Part shown: piece by piece, positions 12,540-22,259 of the stretch
Layout of the letters: the number at the start of each line of letters is the position of its first letter
Numbering within the stretch: position 1 is the stretch's first letter
Assembly: GCF_028453695.1 (NCBI RefSeq)
Contig: NC_135782.1
Coordinates: forward strand, 13,392,001-13,456,000
DNA: 64,000 nt
From: Augochlora pura
Lineage: Eukaryota; Arthropoda; Insecta; Hymenoptera; Halictidae
Reading direction: 5' to 3'
Notes under the pieces: generated by a model
Seen by the model: only the letters and a program-made list of their open reading frames with translations
Databases searched by the model: none
Told to the model about the DNA's origin: nothing
Position numbers and translations under genes: made by a program

Positions 12540-12655
12540 AACCTATTTACGAATACTGCTATGTACGTTTAGTTTTCTTATAAAATGAATGAAAAATGAA
12601 GAAGAAGAAATTAAATAGATTTTTCCCTGCTATAAAAATTCATCGCTGAAGAGGT
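12540..12655. mobile_element. Short TTAA-flanked MITE fragment
   Basis: TTAACC at about 12538 and GGTTAA at about 12654 bracket 116 bp. Its right half (AAATAGATTTTTCCCTGCTAT...ATTCATCGCTGAAGAGG) is shared with 56980-57049. Assignment to the family is through that copy. Confidence 0.45.
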
Positions 12656-12689
12656 TAATGTAAAGTAGCCTAGAGAAGAGCAAGAACCT

Positions 12690-13720
12690 GAGCTAATACG
12701 TCAACGAAGTAATCGCTCGACTATCTGTGCAACAAATGTTTCCCGATTGGTTCCGCAATACAAAGCAGACGCTCGGGGGCTGCACAGTGCTGCCACGGAA
12801 GTATCCCTAAAGCAAATTTAGCTTTTAATCAAGCTCCTCTTTAAGGTTCAATTAGAGGGAAGGGCGACGCCGTACTTTGAGCACGAACGAGAGCGGATTC
12901 GGTGTGCCAAAGGAACCGGAAATGGGGCTACCGGCGCGCGCGGCGCCACCGACGTCTCGTCTAATTCGTTATTTTTAAAAGATTATCTCCGTTCCTCGAT
13001 TTTCCAGCGAAAGTTCGACTCGGCCAACTGACGCGGCTTGGGAAAGGCTAGTGGAGCAAACCGACGTCGAATTAAGAGTAACGGACGTTTAATGAATTCT
13101 TCGTCGGAGTTTAATGAATCCTCCCAATAACCGTCCGAGCAATCGTCTGGCGAGTTCCATGGTTGAGAGCGCGCAGTCTTTCCTGGTGTCGTCGGTGTGT
13201 CCTCTTTCTCTCTACATCTCTCGCTGCCCCCCCCCCCCCCCCTCTCTCTCTCTTGTTCCCTCGCACTCTCTTCCTCTTTCTCCCTTTTCTTCGCCGCTCA
13301 GTTCTCTCGTTTCACGAGAAACGGCCTGGTAACTGGTTTCGCCTGTGTACGCTCCTCGTTTCGAAGAAGCGCCGAGAGAAGAGTCATGGAACCGTTGTCA
13401 TGGAAAATCAGAAACAGCCGAGGTGAATGCAACGCCGTCCCTTAAGTAATTGTGCTCTCCGCGAAATGCCGCTATAAAAATCGCTGTTGCTCGCCGCGAC
13501 ACTGGATCGGAATAGGTTCGGTGCAGATCCCCACCCCCGCGGACCTTTTCAAAATTTTTAACGACGACGTTGATTTTTCTGTCGAACGGCTGCCCACTGG
13601 AATTTCGCTTAATGGCCTCCGGCGTGTCGGGTGAAATGTTGAGAGTGCTTCTTGGCTTCGTCCAGGAAGCGGCGCTAGTGCTGATCACGTTTCTTGGGCG
13701 AAGAAATATTGCAAAGAGAG
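12690..13720. promoter_or_regulatory. CpG-rich island with polypyrimidine tract
   Basis: About 1 kb of elevated GC. The 12780-13110 part is complex sequence without repeats (AGCTTTTAATCAAGCTCC, TTCAATTAGAGGG). It is followed by the C16/CT tract. Open frames here overlap on both strands, a sign of base composition rather than coding. Confidence 0.25.
13227..13300 (+). repeat. C16 homopolymer and polypyrimidine tract
   Basis: Sixteen consecutive C at 13227-13242, then (CT)n and mixed pyrimidines to about 13300. The open frames crossing it (SLPPPPPLSLS) are artefacts. Confidence 0.9.
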
Positions 13721-13729
13721 ATAGAGAAA

Positions 13730-15380
13730 GAACGTGTGTTTCGTTAAATATGAAATCACAAATTGTAAATTCTTCAATATCTGAACCAGAATTATTTACG
13801 ATTGAAACAAGTTCGTGAAATTTAAGGTTACAAAAAGATTGAAAGAATTCGAGATCGTCGACGTATTGTCCCCGAATTGTCAAAGTTATGTCACAATGAA
13901 AGCAGCGTCTACTTAGTTACAGTTCCCTGGAAGTAGACGATTACCTGTCTCATAATAAAATATCGGTGTACTGTTCTCAGGTTACTGAGGTTATGTAATA
14001 AAGAAAGAAGCTTTTACGCAGCTGCGGTTCCTCGGAAATGTACAATTATATAGTTCGCGTCGTTAAATATAATCAATGAAAACTAGTGCAACTGCTGGCT
14101 GAGATCTTAAAATGTTACGAAGAATGGGTTATGTCAGACACAGGATAAAAGTATGTACATGTTACTGGAAATCATTTCAAACTGAAAGGCAAGGACTATA
14201 ATACGAAGCAATAAGAAGCAACAACGATAATAATAAATGAAGCGACTTGCTAAAAGAAATTGGTTAAATTTAGCATCGGAGAAGACAGATATCGGAAAAT
14301 CTGTCGATAATCCGTCGCCGCAATTAAATGATAACCGGCAGGAGGCGCACAATGGCGACGTAGCCATAATGCGATCCGAAAACGATTGCGTAAATAAAGG
14401 ACGAGACCGGGGAACAATGGGAAGACGAAATAATTCGAGACTAAAATGGAAGAGGGAGGCGAGGAGGATTGCGAAACCGGCGGACGCGTTTCAGCAGAAA
14501 CTATAGATCGTTTTAAATCATCCGTCGCGTTGACGTGACCGCATCGCAGACACGAGGGTCTGAAATTACACGCGATACCCTCGCTCGCGCACACTCTGTC
14601 CTCCGGAACGTCGAAAAAACTTGCGAAATCTAACTGTAGTCGGCCGGCAAACGTTACAGCCGGCTATCCTCCTGTCACGTGTCACTGGAAACAACGAACG
14701 ATCGCGAAAATGCGTGGGTTCGCACGCGAACTGCGCGCACGAACGCGCTAGAAACGAGGGAGGGCTACCTAGAGCTCGTACCTATGAGCTTGCCAATCTT
14801 GTTTCAACTTTTTCTGACGATTTTAGAGGAAAAATATGTCATTATTTATGAAGACATTTAATTCTTGCGTTTGAATATAGTACAGTGTATATATGGTTTC
14901 GTTTATTTGACCATAGTACATGGCTTCGTATTCTCAAATTTTGAAATTTGAATCTTAGAGATGAAAGTTTGTTTCTTTATTCTTTTTTGGTATTTTTCAG
15001 TTCAGATAATCGAGGTTTTACCATAATGTTTTTATTTTTGAAGCAATAAAAATTCGGGGACTTTAAAACTCGCTTATTTTGGTATTAACTTTGGTAGTAA
15101 CTGAAATTTTTCGTAGAAAGATTCGTATGAAGGGTACCGTAGTGTAGAGGACTGTTTTAAATATCGTCGAATGTGAGAACAGATTCTATTTCACGTTGGT
15201 AAGCCTACGTACTTCGAAGTTGACCCTCCGCATCGGCACGCGCCGCCATAGCTCTCAATTAATTAACTAATAAACTTCTAACGATCTCCAGCACGGCTGG
15301 TTTGGCTTGCAAGATCTCGCTAAATGTTCCTTGGACTAACTTGTCGGATAATTTAGACCTTGAACAGTCTGCCTAAAACA
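13730..15380. other. No gene seen
   Basis: AT-rich with a GC island at 14240-14800. Frames on opposite strands overlap fully there and match nothing known. Confidence 0.5.
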
Positions 15381-15386
15381 CTTTAA

Positions 15387-16039
15387 CTCTCATACAATAC
15401 GCTGGGGTCACTGGTGACCCCAACACCGTACTCCCATTTAATATCGTAGTAAAAATACAATTTTCCATTTTCATTATTTTACTAGCACATTACTTACTAA
15501 TTGTACGAATAAAATTAAACTAGAGAAAAAAACAACATTTACCTAGAATTATCTTCTTTTTATTTATTAACATGTTCGTATAAAATTAATAAATAATAGT
15601 AAAGCATGTATTTGCAATTTATAGTTATCGAAGAGGAAAAAGATTCAAAGACGAGCTTCGATATTCTTTCTAGTTTTATCCTTTTTATTTCTAAACTTTT
15701 GTATTTTTTATTTAACATTCATCGTAACCTCAGCAGTCATATTTTCTGAAAATCATTTAATGGATAACTAATAAAGGAATAATCGACCCTGTTGGTAATC
15801 TATTCAGTAAAATAAAAGAACTCTGGACTAAGCAAAACAATAAAAACAGTAATAGATTTTTAAAAAAGTAGTAAATTTACTCTGAAAAGATCTGAAATAT
15901 TGGAGAAAAAGATTTTTGGATTGAACGTGGCTGGCACATTCAAGAAAACTGCTTATGCATGTAATACGTAACGTTGTAGAAGGGTGAGGATGCGCCTAGG
16001 GGACACTAGAACCCCATCGCATAAAATAGTAGCGTCAGC
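15387..16039. mobile_element. Short piggyBac-like element with TTAA flanks
   Basis: TTAA occurs at 15383-15386 and 16040-16043. The left end carries the palindrome GGGGTCACTGGTGACCCC (about 15403-15420). The right end, read on the other strand, carries a diverged counterpart (GATGGGGTTCTAGTGTCCCC). The interior of about 0.55 kb is AT-rich with no transposase. The call rests on the matching ends and TTAA; the terminal repeats are diverged. Confidence 0.55.
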
Positions 16040-16099
16040 TTAATCTAAATATACTAAAGTAACAAGTCAACATCAAGAGACCTATAATATGCAGGGACT

Positions 16100-16790
16100 T
16101 TCTCAAAGCAAACGCAAGCATGCTCAAGAGGATTCCTAATGCATACAACATTATGCGAGGGCCAGCTGTATCTAGGGATTACTGTGAACTCTAAACTGAC
16201 TCCGTGACACAAGTCCTGCGGCGGCTACTTCCGATGCTCGCCGGCAGGTGGTCACCTTTCCCGCCGATACCTGATTCGTCACCGATTCGTGTACTCAAGG
16301 TGTCCACACATAAATGCCTAAGAAAATATCTCGTAACAAAAAATTAACTTACAGTACAATAGCTTTTAAAAAATTAACTTTGTACATTAAGGTACAGTAC
16401 AATAAAGCTAAACAAGAAAAATTTGTAAGGTTTTAAATTAGCTAAAGGTGCACATAAATTGTTTCTTTCTGTGTGTGACCTTTCCGAATTATGAAGTTCA
16501 ACATAGTTCTTTTGAATGGATGCATATAATTGGAAAAATATGATTAATTTCAGTAAAATATTATCTTTAAAAACTGCTATTATTAGTAAGGTACCAAAAA
16601 AGTGTATTAAATTTCAAAACTGTAGTACACCACCATAGTCGGAGCAAACTAAATATGTGAGAGTAATAAATTAATGCTGAGTGTGTTGCAGTATGAAATT
16701 AGGGCATTTCGTGTAAAAGGCGAGCTTGTTCGAGAAAATTTCTAATGTATACAATATTATGCATGGAAGAGGTGCACCCTGGGGCTGTTG
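16100..16790 (+). repeat. Pair of diverged 55-bp direct repeats
   Basis: GCATGCTCAAGAGGATTCCT...ATACAACATTATGCGAGGG at about 16117 and GCTTGTTCGAGAAAATTTCT...ATACAATATTATGCATGGA at about 16722. The 550 bp between them is AT-rich without a gene. Confidence 0.5.
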
Positions 16791-16799
16791 CAGACAAAC

Positions 16800-17755
16800 G
16801 CCACAAAATAGAGACACCATCGGGAAGATTTAAGTATAAAATATAATAAAAAAGTAAATTACTATCGAGAGATTTGTGGACAGAAAACTTTTCAGTAATT
16901 TTCACTAATTAATTTCTTTTCAGAAATTAATGATATTACCTGTGCATGGAATATTATCATAGTGCATAGAATAGTGTAGAATATTATCAGAATTATTAAT
17001 GTTACTATAGAATGTATAGAATATTAATTAAATGTATATTGATGAATGCAAAAATATAAATGAAAAATTTATTAAAGTGTAAAACGAAACAATCGATAAA
17101 TTTTCAACTTGGAATTTTTAAATAATAATTTCGTTGGCTGTGTTGAATGTATACACATAAATAAATGTAAACAAAAGAAGAAATTAAAAAGAAAATAGAA
17201 TTCTATTAATAAATAAGTGAATAGCAATAATGATCAGTTGGTTAATCCAATCTTATTAATATTATTATTCCCTCATTGAATTTAACGAGATAGGAGATGC
17301 TACATTTGATAAACAAAATGAATATCACATTAATGTTATTTCAGGTTTTAATGTTATTTTGTTACTTCACAATACCTTTGTTAATTGACATGAAGCGTCC
17401 TACTAAATAAAATAATTCAAATGAGCATAATCCATGAACAATTACAGTAATGTAGCAACCAATAATTCTATAAAATGTTAATGTAGCGACGAATATGCTA
17501 CTAAAATTGACGTAGACATAACAATCTTAAAACAATGCAACCAACTGATCCAAAAGAATAATAATAATCCTAAAGAATAATAAAAAAACAATATAACAAA
17601 TTGTAATCAGTTGTAGCCGGTGCCATATTCCGACATACAGTGTTCTCTGGTCTTAACGATAAAAGGCTTTCTCAATGTGTTTATCACCTTTTAGTCTCAA
17701 CTATTAATTCAACTGTGCTCCACTGTAAAACAAAGTAACACCACCGCCAGGGCGG
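16800..17755. other. No gene seen
   Basis: Uniformly AT-rich, low-complexity sequence with no inverted ends found. Confidence 0.5.
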
Positions 17756-17759
17756 ACGA

Positions 17760-18320
17760 AAACTTAATAAACCAGTAAATCACCGGCAAGAGAGCCACGT
17801 TATGAGAAAACGAGGCCTCTAGCGTCAAAGGGGTATTCATGAAAATTCTCTTTGATTCGTAGTCAGCTGGGCTGGTAGCACGGCAAGGTAAACGACACTA
17901 CTCTACGGGCGTCTGCGGCGCGGTTGGTCGCAGGGTGTCGCGCCGCGCCGCGCCGGTTGAATGGGATTTCTGTCGTGCGTTTCAACGGTCCGACAAAAAG
18001 CGCGAGTGTTTTCGGAGAGAGACGAAAATACGGGGCTCCGCGCGCAGCCGTTCTTGGCCGCGCGCGCTTTTGTTTCGCCGTGAGAACAATCGACGGACTC
18101 TGTGAAGAGAGTCGACGGCGCGGACCGGCCCGCCGTATCGATCCTCCTCCGTGCATCTGTCGTTTCCGGCCGCGTGCGAAACGATACCGCTGCTACCGAT
18201 CCTCCGCGGTGGAGCCATCTCGGATTGGGAACCCGCGGATCTCCGACGATCCGCTCGCGTTTCATCGATCCGTCGCATCTCTTGCCTCACCATTTATGGG
18301 GATACGTAATGTACTATCAT
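17760..18320. promoter_or_regulatory. Strong CpG island upstream of Inx3
   Basis: The most GC-rich stretch left of Inx3 (CGCGCCGCGCCGCGCCGG at 17940). Frames are open on both strands throughout, which argues against coding. It could hold the promoter or 5' non-coding exon of Inx3, 3.8 kb upstream and now separated by the piggyBac element. Confidence 0.3.
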
Positions 18321-18705
18321 CATAAATATAAGCTAAATTAATGAATTGTTATGTGAAGAATATTGATTAAACTCGTAATTTAGTTACGAACAAATTAATT
18401 CGCGCAAAATTCAGCCATGTTTAAGGGGTTAAAGAAGTGACAAAGTAGATGCTATGTATGACCTCGAGAGTATGCTCAATTAAAATTCGCGATATAGTGT
18501 GCGCGAGATAGTAGATGCCACTAATATTCCCAGGATGCTCTCTGCTCGATGTCTAAAATAAACAACATTTTTTCAAAATTTTTGGTAGCTGTCAAAGTGG
18601 AGAAATCGACGGAAAAACGCGCAATCTAATTTAACCTATAACTACCCTTACGGATAAGCTGCAAGGTTGCAGATGAGTTTTTCTTGGTCAGGCCTTCTAT
18701 CTTAA

Positions 18706-19999
18706 CACTATTCCTACCAGGACCGGTCAAATGACCGTTTTTAAATTTTCAATTGGAATTTCCTACATTCAACGTAAGTGAATCGCCTTTAAACTTCACG
18801 ACTTTTCCTCATATATATGTATGATACATTTTTCAATATTCGCTTATTTTTTTATTGTTTATTTTCTGAGAAATCTTTGTAGTCTGTCTTACCTACCACG
18901 ACCGGTCATTTGACCGGTAGTACGATTAATACATTTTTATAATAGTTTCTCTCTAAGATTCAATGCCAAAACTATAAAGTCGTTACAAACAAAAGGTAAT
19001 GTAGTTGTGGCACGATTTTATCCGAGAAGTACCTTCCAGAAAATGGTTTACTGCACTTCCAAGTGTTTACAGTTCTCGCTCGACTATAGGGTTAGCGTTG
19101 TTTATTTGCTTGATTGATATCCGACACGGTCCAGATCCTTGAATGTTCTTACGCCATCTTTTCTACTATGACGCAAAATAAATAAACTTATAACTGAAAA
19201 AAATGTATAGAGGTCTTCTCACGAATTCAAATCAGTATAGTCTTGCGACACGAACAGAGTGCATCGAAACGTGAAAGTCACAAAGAGCATACTTGGCATT
19301 CTTTTATTATTATTTTGTAATATTTTATATCGTATTACGTGTTATAAGTGCAATTTTGTACGATGTACGTAGCAAATATATAATAAACGGCTTTCCATAT
19401 TTGGGAAAAGATGAAAGTAGAGAACCATCAGTTCCTCTTGGAGAGTTTGTCACTATGAAATTAGCAGAACCGTATGTGGAAGAAATATAACCACAGACAA
19501 CTTTTTTTACAAGCCTACCTATAGCAACAAAACTTTTAGCAAAAAAAACTATGATTGTTGGGACAATTAGAGCAAATAGAAAAGAGCTACCAGTACTGGC
19601 AAAACTGAAAAACGACGACATGGCACTTTTCTCGACCAAACTCTATCGCTCAGATAATTGTATGTTGAAAATTTACAAAGCCAAACCATGAAAGAAAGTT
19701 CTAATTCTCAATTCAATGCACAACTCCGTACAAGTTGAAGAAAATGACACCCGAACACCGGAGACAATTCAATTGTAAAAAGTACGTATGCGGAAAATGT
19801 ACAGTTGAGAAACGCATATATAAAAAATGCGACGAAAAAGAATAAAATGTAGATTATGTACTCTTGAATAAAAGAAAATATATTCTTATACTGGTAAATT
19901 GGTCTGCATGCAACATTGAAAAATACAAGTTGTGAAAGACCGGTCATTTGACCGGCCGCGGTAGGAATAGGTATACGTGAAGTGTCGGTAGGAATAGTG
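18706..19999 (+). mobile_element. piggyBac-family element, degenerate, TTAA target duplications
   Basis: The ends are CACTATTCCTACC at 18706 and its complement GGTAGGAATAGTG ending at 19999. TTAA lies immediately outside each (18702-18705, 20000-20003), the hallmark of piggyBac insertion. Subterminal repeats GACCGGTCA/TGACCGG occur near both ends (18720-18740, 18899-18918, 19939-19958). The length of about 1.3 kb is well below an autonomous copy (about 2.4 kb or more), and the inside holds only a C-terminal part of the transposase. Confidence 0.9.
19365..19765 (+). pseudogene. piggyBac transposase remnant
   Basis: Broken frames read NGFPYLGKDESREPSVPLGE, then after a stop and frameshift TTDNFFTSLPIATKLLAKK, VGTIRANRKELP, and later MHNSVQVEEND. 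These are the ordered conserved blocks of the piggyBac DDE_Tnp_1_7 catalytic domain, including the TDNFFTS block with the second catalytic Asp. At least one frameshift (in the T run near 19505) and several stops are present, so the gene is dead. Confidence 0.85.
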
Positions 20000-20123
20000 T
20001 TAATTGGCTAGACCTTTTATAATTCGATGGTTATTAAAATACCCCCATATCGTAATCGAGCAACCTTCATATTTCACGGATAGAGCCACAAGAATTAGAA
20101 CACTAAATTCCTCCACTCATATT

Positions 20124-20285
20124 GTTTTCTTTTACTTGATTTCATTAATCTATTTCACCGACCATTGTTTGGTCGTCTTCGTTATAGATACAACGATATT
20201 TTATATGACAGTTATGGAAACATCGCACGCCCTTACACACGTTCAATTAATCAGCAATTTTCATATAATGTTTATTATATTGTAC
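20124..20285 (+). repeat. Inverted-repeat pair, left arm
   Basis: About 160 bp matching the reverse complement of 21650-21800, with shared stretches ATATGACAGTTAT, ACACACGTTCAAT and CAGCAATTTTCATATAAT. Both arms translate in one frame to similar hydrophobic peptides (TDHCLVVFVIDTTIFYMTVM here). Confidence 0.7.
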
Positions 20286-20329
20286 CTTATCGACACTCAG
20301 ACGTTTTACATTGTTCCGCATTGCTGCGG

Positions 20330-20700
20330 AGAGCATAACCTCGCACGTGCATAGCGAGCCGACGTGCCCGGTGGTATAGACGTATAGATTGTCTGCGGCT
20401 CGCGTGACTCCTAACGACCGTCGGGCCGCCTCTTGTATCTCGACTTTTACATCGGCCCGATTCGCGATATCGTCGTTGTAATTACCGGTAATGACGCGCT
20501 TGACAAATTTTCATCGCGATTGCCGGCGGCACTAACCCGTTGCTGCGTTTGCACGAGAGGTGCAGTGCTTGGTCTGCCTTAGGACACTTGGACTCTTCGG
20601 GATCCCTCAGCGATACGGTTCTCATGGTGTTGGAAAAACAATTTCACGTATGTGATTTCGTTCCGTGTGCTCCGAGCCTGCTTGTTTTCAGAGTCGCGAC
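20330..20700. promoter_or_regulatory. CpG-rich island upstream of Inx3, candidate promoter
   Basis: Lies between the two arms of the inverted repeat and 1.4 kb before the first Inx3 splice acceptor. No TATA or initiator can be assigned with confidence. Confidence 0.3.
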
Positions 20701-21380
20701 TAGCGACGGCGATACCCATAAATTGTATCGATATTTCGTACCGATTCTTGTGAATTGTATCGATTGGTTTTATGCATCAATGTGTATAATTTGTGTCGAT
20801 ATTTCGTATCGATATTATATATGAATTGTATCAATATTTCTATTGTGGAAATATAGGTAATAATGATAATAAGTTTATTTAAATTAGAAAAACTATATGA
20901 TTGATTAACAAGGAATACAGCGAACTGAGAATACAACTGAATTACAACTATTCGACAGTTCCCAACATTCTCTACTTCTAAACTTCCAAAACAACTCTGC
21001 CTGTACTTCCAAAATGGTCGAGAAACGTTACTCGATCTCCGCCGCACATTCGTCAACAAACGCGCTGCCATCGCAGCGACGGCCTCCGCTAGCTTTCTTC
21101 GATCTCGCGCCTCAAGGAAAATACATACTATGTTTTAAATACAATATCTTAAATCTACTGTTTTCTTACATTCTAACCGTACAGCTTAAATTACGATACT
21201 ACACTATATATGTGAATATACAGTGAGTACACTATTATATACGAGACTACACATAGGTATGAATTGTATCGATTATTCTTTTGCATCATAACCTATGATT
21301 TATGTCGATATTTCCTATCGATACATACGAATCGTACCGATATCTCGTATTATCTATCGATATTTCTAATAATCCACGTA
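20700..21380. promoter_or_regulatory. TATCGAT-rich stretches upstream of Inx3
   Basis: TATCGATATTTC and close variants recur at 20724, 20796, 21304, 21317 and 21357, in two blocks of about 120 bp that also share ATGAATTGTATCGAT and TTTTGCATCA. TATCGATA is the DRE/DREF site in flies. The blocks could equally be copies of one repeat. Confidence 0.3.
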
Positions 21381-21649
21381 ATGTAACCAGCTCGTCGCAC
21401 AAATAAATCAGTAAAGCTTAGTTTGCCCACCTGTAGCACACGCTAAATGTAAAATCAAATGTCGTACGTCGATGATCAAACATGTTAATTAGATTCGCCA
21501 ACCAACTCGCCATCCCACATTCAATTCTCAAGAACTAGGCGCTAACGGAAAGTTCAACGACATATTAAAAATTCTCTGTCATCGTTGAAGGAAAGACAAT
21601 GAGTCTGGAAATAATAATTCTAAGCTCAGCCAGTTCGCTTCAATCGGTT

Positions 21650-21800
21650 CAATATGATAAATATTATATGAAAATTGCTGATACATTGAACGTGTGTAAT
21701 GTTTCTATAACTGTCATATAAAAAACTGTTGTGTCCGTAACGAAGGCGACTAAACAATCGTCGGTAAAATACATTAACAAAGTCAAGTAAAAGTGGTAAA
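21650..21800 (-). repeat. Inverted-repeat pair, right arm
   Basis: Partner of 20124-20285. On the minus strand it translates as TDDCLVAFVTDTTVFYMTVI. The copies differ by about one base in five and by small indels. They flank 1.4 kb that includes a CpG-rich island and TATCGATA-rich DNA upstream of Inx3. Confidence 0.7.
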
Positions 21801-22070
21801 ATTGTAAAAGGACTTTGTCTGTTAAGTAAATAGACAAATGAACGAATAAACAAGTAAATAAATAAATAACTTTCCTATACAATTGACATTTGTAGATAAT
21901 ATCGGAAGTACCTGACAAGCTTTCTCGAAAACTCGCGAGGTTCCCCATCGAGGCGGACGTTCGTCGAACTAATTACCCTAATTGCGCCTATCTTCTCGAC
22001 TAGACAACACGCCGCGCCGCGATTACATGTATTGTCGACGTATAGCTGATCGTTTTTGGTTTGTTTGCAG

Positions 22071-22096
22071 AGGCGGCGTAACCGAGGAACAACACT
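22071..22096 (+). other. Inx3: Inx3 5' UTR segment of the first coding exon
   Basis: A pyrimidine-rich tract ending in TTTGTTTGCAG stops at 22070 and is followed by 26 bases before the ATG. This is a typical splice acceptor, so the transcript should begin in a separate non-coding exon upstream. I could not place that exon; the GC-rich islands at 20330-20700 and 17760-18320 are candidates. Confidence 0.6.
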
Positions 22097-22259
22097 ATGG
22101 CGGTGTTTGGGTTGGTCTCGGCTGTGGCCGGGTTCGTCAAGGTACGGTATCTCGTGGACAAGGCGATAATCGATAACATGGTGTTCAGGGCCCATTACAG
22201 AATCACGTCCGCGATTCTGTTCGCCTGTTGCATCATCGTGACCGCCAATAACCTGATAG
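22097..22259 (+). CDS. Inx3: Inx3 coding exon 1
   Basis: It encodes residues 1-54 and the first base of codon 55 (Gly): the cytoplasmic N terminus and TM1. The donor GTAAGC begins at 22260. The following intron is 6.8 kb, the longest of the gene, and carries repeats, two palindromic MITEs and a 37-bp minisatellite. Confidence 0.95.

Noticed and set aside
13163..13445. Proline/leucine-rich frames
   Set aside because: They cross a C16 homopolymer and CT tract; all three frames give repetitive peptides.
17903..18325. Overlapping frames of 97-133 codons on both strands
   Set aside because: CpG island composition; highly basic, low-information peptides.
20004..20354. 116-codon plus-strand frame
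   Set aside because: Not called as a gene: part of it is the 160-bp inverted repeat, the rest has no family match. The repeat relation is reported instead.
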